Source: Phocaeicola_A sp045545095 (GTDB lineage: Bacteria; Bacteroidota; Bacteroidia; Bacteroidales; Bacteroidaceae). From it: a stretch of DNA of 19,527 nucleotides. Within the stretch, counting starts at the first letter, position 1. Every line of letters starts with the position of its first letter. This document shows positions 15,998-19,527 of the stretch, piece by piece. The stretch lies in assembly GCA_045545095.1 (NCBI GenBank), contig JAZQAG010000034.1, positions 1 to 19,527 on the forward strand, read 5' to 3'. Both the position numbers and the translations under genes were made by a program. The notes beneath the pieces were generated by a model. The model did not search any database, was not told the DNA's origin, and saw only the letters and a list, made by a program, of their open reading frames with translations.

Positions 15998-16046
15998 GGC
16001 AGAAAACCTTAAGCTATGACAATAGCTGATAGCAATGGCAGTAGCT

Positions 16047-16067
16047 TTGAACCTTGAACCTTGAACT
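16047..16067. repeat. Three tandem copies of a 7-bp unit
   Basis: TTGAACC occurs at 16047-16053 and 16054-16060, with a third copy ending in T (TTGAACT) at 16061-16067. It is a simple-sequence tract in non-coding DNA. No function is evident, though the copy number could vary between strains. Confidence 0.7.
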
Positions 16068-16319
16068 TCCCTCCTCCCCTTACTTTTCCGTCCACAAAAC
16101 ACCCAATTTCATTTTTCCCACCGAAAAGAGTGTACAAAAATCATTCAATTTACATCCCCTAAAAGTGCAATTCGATAGATTTTAAGAGAATATATTTGGA
16201 AGATCTCAAAACCTTTGTGAGACAAACGGGCTACAAGTGAAGAACTACTAACCACGAGTGAAGAGAAAAATGAATATGCTGCGGCGAGAAATAGGTTTGA
16301 CACCAGCGAAACCTCGTCT

Positions 16320-16433
16320 GACTAAAGCGAAAACTTTAATCATCGACGATGATTACATGATTATCGTCGATGATTACATAGTTATCGACGATGATTATAT
16401 AGTTATCGTCGATGATTAAACTTCGGACTAAAG
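16320..16433. repeat. MITE- or REP-like palindromic element made of four 21-bp units, with 8-bp flanking direct repeats
   Basis: From 16335 to 16420 the sequence is an imperfect palindrome of 86 bp. Its outer 16 bp are exact inverted repeats (TTTAATCATCGACGAT and ATCGTCGATGATTAAA). Inside are four units with a 21-bp period; each contains the near-palindrome ATCGWCGAT, with the central base alternating A, T, A, T. The flanks add CGAA and TTCG ends. An identical GACTAAAG lies on both sides (16320-16327 and 16426-16433), as a target-site duplication would. No transposase is present. Confidence 0.8.
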
Positions 16434-16610
16434 GCAAAATGAAAAAAGAGCAAGGCAAACCAACTTTTCCCTTAGGCAATCCCCAAAAGAGAGTGAAGCT
16501 ATAGACAGAAGGACTTAAGGTGGGTTCTATATCGGGCGGAAGTAACGGCAATTTGAAGTTCTTATGAGGCCAAATAAGCTCCGACAGAGGTAAATACTTG
16601 CATAGTATGT

Positions 16611-16663
16611 AAAAAAGAAGTCGTAACAATTTGCCTATAAGTGGCTTTTATTACGACTTCTTT
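16611..16663 (-). terminator. Leftward rho-independent terminator
   Basis: AAAGAAGTCGTAA (16614-16626) and TTACGACTTCTTT (16651-16663) form a perfect 13-bp stem with a 24-nt loop. On the minus strand the stem runs into six T residues (16616-16611), whereas the + strand side has no T-tract, so it would stop transcription moving left. No gene is recognised upstream of it on that strand, which is why a small RNA is considered. Confidence 0.6.
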
Positions 16664-16902
16664 AGAAATCAGTGTATAGAATAAAAGTTTTTTCGTAACT
16701 TTTGCAAGAAAAGATAACTCGCTTAGAATAAATCGGTTGGTCGGACTGCTTGAAAATTGGGTAACGAGATAGCAACCGTTCGTATTTCTGAGTTCTTCAT
16801 TGTTATGCTTCAACGTGATAACTCTGATGGCACAAAGATACGAATTAATCATATAGAAATTGTTTTTCTCTTCGTTTTTTCGTGTGTTTATGTTTTTATC
16901 AT

Positions 16903-16910
16903 TACTTTTG
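16903..16910 (+). promoter_or_regulatory. Probable -7 element of the ATPase-DUF4276 operon
   Basis: TACTTTTG is a perfect TAnnTTTG match. The -33 position at 20-bp spacing reads TTCG (16879-16882), three of four bases correct. Transcription would start near 16917, about 16 nt before the ATG at 16933. The short leader is AT-rich with no Shine-Dalgarno sequence. Confidence 0.5.
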
Positions 16911-16932
16911 CAACAAATTTAAATTTAGTATA

Positions 16933-18057
16933 ATGGCTAAGACTTACCAAAAGACCAAATTGCAAGAAGTGACAATTAAAGGTTATAAATCTATCGCCTT
17001 TAATAGACCTGTAACATTGAAACTTAATGATGTTAGTATATTGTTAGGTGCAAATGGTGCTGGAAAAAGTAATATTATTAGCTTTTTTCGAATGTTAAGT
17101 TATATGATGAGCAAATCATTTGGGAAATATGTTGAAATGTCTGGCACTTCCAATGCTTTATTACATTATGGCACAAAAAAAACGCCAGTAATGTCTGGTG
17201 AAATAAAATTTTCCGATTCAAAATCAATTGATACATACAGCTTTTCATTGTCAAATGCGACTCCAGACAGGTTAATCATTACAGAAGAACGCATTGTATG
17301 GCACCGTAAAGGAAAAGTAAAACCTTACGAAGTTACTTTAGAGCCTGTATTTAAAGAATCTGCCCTTGCAGAAAGCGATAATCATGTAGCAAAAACGATT
17401 TTTCAGATGCTATCATATTGTAAAGTATACCAATTTCATGATTCATCAGTAGAAGGTCCTTTGCGTCAGGTTTGTCCCGTAGAAACAACAAATTATCTAC
17501 AATCACATGGTAATAATTTACCTTCTTTTCTTTTGTTCCTACGTGACAATTATATAAATTCCTACAATAGAATAGTTGATTATGTCAGAGATGTAGTTCC
17601 ACAGTTTCAAGATTTCTATCTTGAAACTAATAATAGGTTTATTTCTTTACGTTGGATGGATAATTCTGCCACAGATTATCGTTTCAACGCATATCAGTTT
17701 TCTGATGGGTCAATTCGATTTATAGCATTGGCTACTTTACTTTTACAGCCACCGCAAACTATGCCAAATGTGATAATACTTGATGAACCAGAGTTAGGTT
17801 TACATCCATATGCTATAACTCAACTTGCAGAGATGATAAAAGATGCTTCAATACATGCACAAATTATTATTGCTACTCAAAGTAAAGATTTGGTAGACCA
17901 TTTTGACATAGATAATATTTCTGTCATTGAAATGGATAAAGAAACTCAGTCTACCACAGTTACTCATTTAAGCGATGAGGAATACCATTTATGGCTTCAA
18001 AAATACACCGTAAGTGAATTATGGGATAAAAATATTATAGGAGGACGTCCTGTATGA
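16933..18057 (+). CDS. AAA_21/ABC-type ATPase of a putative anti-phage module (RloA/AriA/OLD-like)
   Basis: The frame extends back to a GTG at 16882, but that lies upstream of the predicted promoter. The ATG at 16933 is in an A-rich context and gives a 374-residue protein starting at the conserved strand LQEVTIKGYKSI. Walker A is GANGAGKSN (39-47), an ABC-like signature is FSDGSIRF (256-263), Walker B is VIILDEPELGLHP (280-292), and the switch strand is IIIATQSKDL (311-320). These are the marks of AAA_21/AAA_15 ATPases related to RecF, SMC and OLD. The coiled-coil insertion is short. Coupling by a 4-bp overlap to a DUF4276 gene, and the AT-rich composition, support an acquired defence module in which this protein senses infection and controls the partner. 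That role is inferred from RloAB and PARIS analogues. Confidence 0.85.
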   Translation: MAKTYQKTKLQEVTIKGYKSIAFNRPVTLKLNDVSILLGANGAGKSNIISFFRMLSYMMSKSFGKYVEMSGTSNALLHYGTKKTPVMSGEIKFSDSKSIDTYSFSLSNATPDRLIITEERIVWHRKGKVKPYEVTLEPVFKESALAESDNHVAKTIFQMLSYCKVYQFHDSSVEGPLRQVCPVETTNYLQSHGNNLPSFLLFLRDNYINSYNRIVDYVRDVVPQFQDFYLETNNRFISLRWMDNSATDYRFNAYQFSDGSIRFIALATLLLQPPQTMPNVIILDEPELGLHPYAITQLAEMIKDASIHAQIIIATQSKDLVDHFDIDNISVIEMDKETQSTTVTHLSDEEYHLWLQKYTVSELWDKNIIGGRPV

Positions 18058-18752
18058 AAGCTAAAATAATCCATATTTTATGTGAAGGGCAGACAGAGCA
18101 AGGTTTTGTAGAGGAGGTTTTGCGTCCATACCTTCAAGATAATGGTATAACAGGTGTAAAGGGCATTTTGATTACAACGAATAAAAAGAAGAATGCTCGA
18201 GGTGGAATGTTGACATATAATCACGCTTTAACAGACCTTAACCTATTGCAACAAACGAAAATAGATGGAGATTATGAAAGACACATATTTACGACAATGT
18301 TTGATTTATATGCTCTTCCTGATGATTTCCCTGGTTTTGAAAAAAGAAAAACAATTAGTGACCCATATTTAAAGGTATCTAATTTGGAAAAAGATTTTGC
18401 AGATGCAATAAATGATAAACGCTTTATTCCTTATATTCAACTTCATGAATTCGAAGCTCTTCTATTTTGTGGTATTGAATACATTGAAAAACTCTACCCT
18501 GGTTGTGAAAAAAGATGTGGACAATTGACTCAAGCGTTACAAAAAGTAGGTAATCCAGAGTTAATCAACAATAGCCCAGAAACTGCACCAAGTAAACGTA
18601 TTATAAAAGCAATAGAAGGAGATAAAAAGACACATTATAATTATAATAAACCTAAAACTGGTAAATTCGTAACGAAACACATTGGCATTGATGAACTTCG
18701 CTCAAAATGTAAACACTTTGATGAGTGGATTGAAAAGCTAATCAGTTGTTAA
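18054..18752 (+). CDS. DUF4276-family, TOPRIM-like effector partner
   Basis: This 232-residue protein opens IHILCEGQTEQGFVEEVLRP (6-25), the EGxTE motif of DUF4276 and of RloB-type proteins, with E11 as the presumed TOPRIM glutamate. TTMFDLYALPDDFPG (80-94) supplies the aspartate region (D84), and IQLHEFEALLF (128-138) is the other conserved block of DUF4276. It ends in a basic segment (KRIIKAIEGDKKTHYNYNKP) plus a helical C-terminus. TOPRIM folds cut or process nucleic acid with Mg2+, so a nuclease role is plausible but unproven for this family. Its ATG lies within the ATPase stop (ATGA), giving a fixed expression ratio. A strong terminator follows 9 bp later, so the operon is just these two genes. 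Confidence 0.83.
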   Translation: MKAKIIHILCEGQTEQGFVEEVLRPYLQDNGITGVKGILITTNKKKNARGGMLTYNHALTDLNLLQQTKIDGDYERHIFTTMFDLYALPDDFPGFEKRKTISDPYLKVSNLEKDFADAINDKRFIPYIQLHEFEALLFCGIEYIEKLYPGCEKRCGQLTQALQKVGNPELINNSPETAPSKRIIKAIEGDKKTHYNYNKPKTGKFVTKHIGIDELRSKCKHFDEWIEKLISC

Positions 18753-18760
18753 AACTTTAC

Positions 18761-18808
18761 AAAGCCGACATTCAATTTCATATGAGTTTGAATGTCGGCT
18801 TTTTTTTG
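18761..18808. terminator. Shared terminator between the ATPase-DUF4276 operon and the convergent small gene
   Basis: AAGCCGACATTCAA (18762-18775) pairs perfectly with TTGAATGTCGGCTT (18788-18801), a 14-bp stem with a 12-nt loop. On the + strand eight T residues run from 18800. On the minus strand the stem is followed by TTGTAAAGTTTT, a weaker T-tract. The minus-strand gene stops at 18809, immediately beside it. Confidence 0.88.
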
Positions 18809-19093
18809 TTATTTTTTATCCTCAATTTTTACAAACAAATAATGTATAGAATCCTTTATTAAATATACTCCAGCCAAGGCCATTACTCCTAAATAAATTG
18901 GAGCTGCAGACATGCCTCCTCCTTGGTCATATTTAGCAGTCCAGGCAGAAGAAAGTTCTCTCATCATAGAAAAATCTGTATCGGCTTCAAAAATTTGCAG
19001 AACGAAAGCGATAACACCAAGAATGGGCGGAAGTAATAAGAATAATCCGATAAAACATTCGATTCTCTTGGCTTTAACAATTGCTGTATCCAT
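18809..19093 (-). CDS. Small hypothetical inner-membrane protein with two transmembrane helices
   Basis: This 94-residue protein has a hydrophobic helix at about 13-33 (CFIGLFLLLPPILGVIAFVLQ) and another at about 64-84 (AAPIYLGVMALAGVYLI). They are joined by an acidic and polar loop containing YDQGGGMS, and the C-terminus is charged (KIEDKK). By the positive-inside rule both termini are probably cytoplasmic, with the roughly 30-residue loop outside. No family is recognised. It lies 42 bp downstream of another unknown gene on the same strand and has no visible promoter of its own, so they are probably co-transcribed. Proximity to the putative defence pair is noted but the two are convergent, so a functional link is not implied. 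Confidence 0.65.
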   Translation of the reverse strand: MDTAIVKAKRIECFIGLFLLLPPILGVIAFVLQIFEADTDFSMMRELSSAWTAKYDQGGGMSAAPIYLGVMALAGVYLIKDSIHYLFVKIEDKK

Positions 19094-19135
19094 AATCTAT
19101 ATATAATAAATTGTCACTAAATACTATTCCCTGTT

Positions 19136-19527
19136 TTAGTCTTTATGATAAGACACCATATCGCCTTTATCATTACGATACATTTCTATATAATCCAAAC
19201 AACTTGCTTTTTTAGCACCATTATAATGGAATACAAAGGTTCTTCTTCCATCACTAGAATCACAGCGTAAAGTAAATTCAGTTTGTTGTGTTACACGACC
19301 TACTACTAAAGGATTATATGGAGGAATCATAAACTCAAAAGTATCATTGTTGAATTTATAATAAATATCTCGGTGAGTTGGACTATCTATGGCCTTTTCT
19401 CCATTTCTCCATAGGCAATTTCTTGGCGAACTAAAATGATTATAATCTTTACCTGAACTAATTTTATGGGCTCGAATGAAATAATTCTTTATGTAACTAC
19501 CATAATCTGAACACATTTGGATGTTCA
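19136..19527 (-). CDS. Hypothetical protein, C-terminal part (may continue beyond the window)
   Basis: The frame is open to the window edge. The first internal ATG is at 19516 (MCSDYGSYIKNYF), giving 126 residues, but residues N-I-Q precede it in frame, so the start is undecided and the entry is marked to the edge. No signal peptide or membrane span is visible in this part. The protein is rich in aromatic and polar residues (YYKFNNDTFEFMIPPYNP, TFVFHYNGAKKASCLDYIEM) and looks beta-rich. No family is recognised. It is followed after 42 bp by the two-helix membrane gene on the same strand, which suggests a small operon entering from the right of the window. Confidence 0.6.
   Translation of the reverse strand, partial: NIQMCSDYGSYIKNYFIRAHKISSGKDYNHFSSPRNCLWRNGEKAIDSPTHRDIYYKFNNDTFEFMIPPYNPLVVGRVTQQTEFTLRCDSSDGRRTFVFHYNGAKKASCLDYIEMYRNDKGDMVSYHKD

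Larger units (their letters stand above)
15998..16932. other. Long intergenic stretch without a credible gene
   Basis: No open frame here has a convincing start or family resemblance. The minus-strand frames over 16336-16629 and 15872-16102 are short, begin at weak codons or lie over repeats. What can be seen is a 7-bp tandem repeat (16047-16067), a palindromic repeat element (16320-16433), a leftward hairpin terminator (16611-16663) and the promoter of the ATPase gene (16903-16910). A minus-strand TATCTTTG at 16840-16833 could drive a short RNA. The layout suggests an insertion boundary between the native lyase region and the AT-rich module that follows. Confidence 0.6.

Noticed and set aside
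15872..16102. Minus-strand frame of 76 codons over the pectate lyase 3' end
   Set aside because: It overlaps the lyase gene, its terminator and a 7-bp tandem repeat; composition is not coding-like.
16191..16198. TATATTTG resembling a -7 promoter element on the + strand
   Set aside because: No TTTG lies at the proper distance upstream and no gene or terminator follows within a plausible transcript.
16338..16420. Possible CRISPR array from four regular repeats
   Set aside because: Units are 21 bp with no unique spacers between them, the repeats are palindromic throughout, and no cas gene is nearby.
16336..16629. Minus-strand frame of 97 codons with a repetitive IIDDNYIIIVDN-type C-terminus
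   Set aside because: It begins at a TTG inside a hairpin loop and its repetitive end is simply the translation of the palindromic 21-bp repeats; no family resemblance.
16562..16852. Minus-strand frame of 96 codons upstream of the ATPase gene
   Set aside because: Its ATG lies upstream of the minus-strand -7 element, so that promoter could not express it, and the frame runs through the terminator hairpin.

Overview
The window looks like a chromosomal segment of a gut Bacteroidales, most likely Bacteroides/Phocaeicola. This is inferred from four things. Promoters read TTTG-N19-21-TAnnTTTG rather than -35/-10. Start codons have A-rich leaders with little Shine-Dalgarno sequence. Secreted carbohydrate enzymes carry Bacteroidales-style C-terminal tails. 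The window also combines a capsule-type operon with a class I fumarase. Species cannot be fixed from the sequence alone.

Region 1 (1-5676, + strand) is the 3' part of a surface-glycan operon: truncated sugar aminotransferase, ATP-grasp ligase, divergent second aminotransferase, NeuD/PglD-type acyltransferase, MaoC-type hydratase, CitE-type CoA lyase and glycosyltransferase. Genes overlap by 4 bp or lie 1-8 bp apart, so this is one transcription unit. The MaoC-CitE pair is unusual in such a locus and suggests that an uncommon acyl group is made to decorate an amino sugar. A Wzx-type flippase (7130-5679, - strand) runs head-on into this operon with 2 bp between stop codons.

Region 2 (7131-7331) is a divergent promoter region between the flippase and the class I fumarase (7332-8972). 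A perfect 15-bp inverted repeat has arms on the two promoters. Inverting the segment between them would turn the flippase promoter toward the fumarase.

Region 3 (9036-13560) is a two-gene operon with its own promoter and terminators. It encodes a secreted beta-sandwich protein and a large secreted clan GH-A-like glycosidase with ricin-type lectin, FN3 and LamG-like modules. Region 4 has a nitroreductase lipoprotein (- strand) divergent from a secreted family 1 pectate lyase.

Region 5 (15911-16932) is about 1 kb without a credible gene. It holds a strong terminator, a 7-bp tandem repeat, an 86-bp palindrome built from four 21-bp units and bordered by 8-bp direct repeats, and a leftward hairpin terminator that may end a small RNA. 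Region 6 (16903-18808) is an AT-rich two-gene module, an AAA/ABC-type ATPase translationally coupled to a DUF4276 TOPRIM-like protein. Its architecture resembles RloAB, PARIS and OLD-type anti-phage systems and it is the best candidate for a poorly described system here. Two uncharacterised minus-strand genes close the window.
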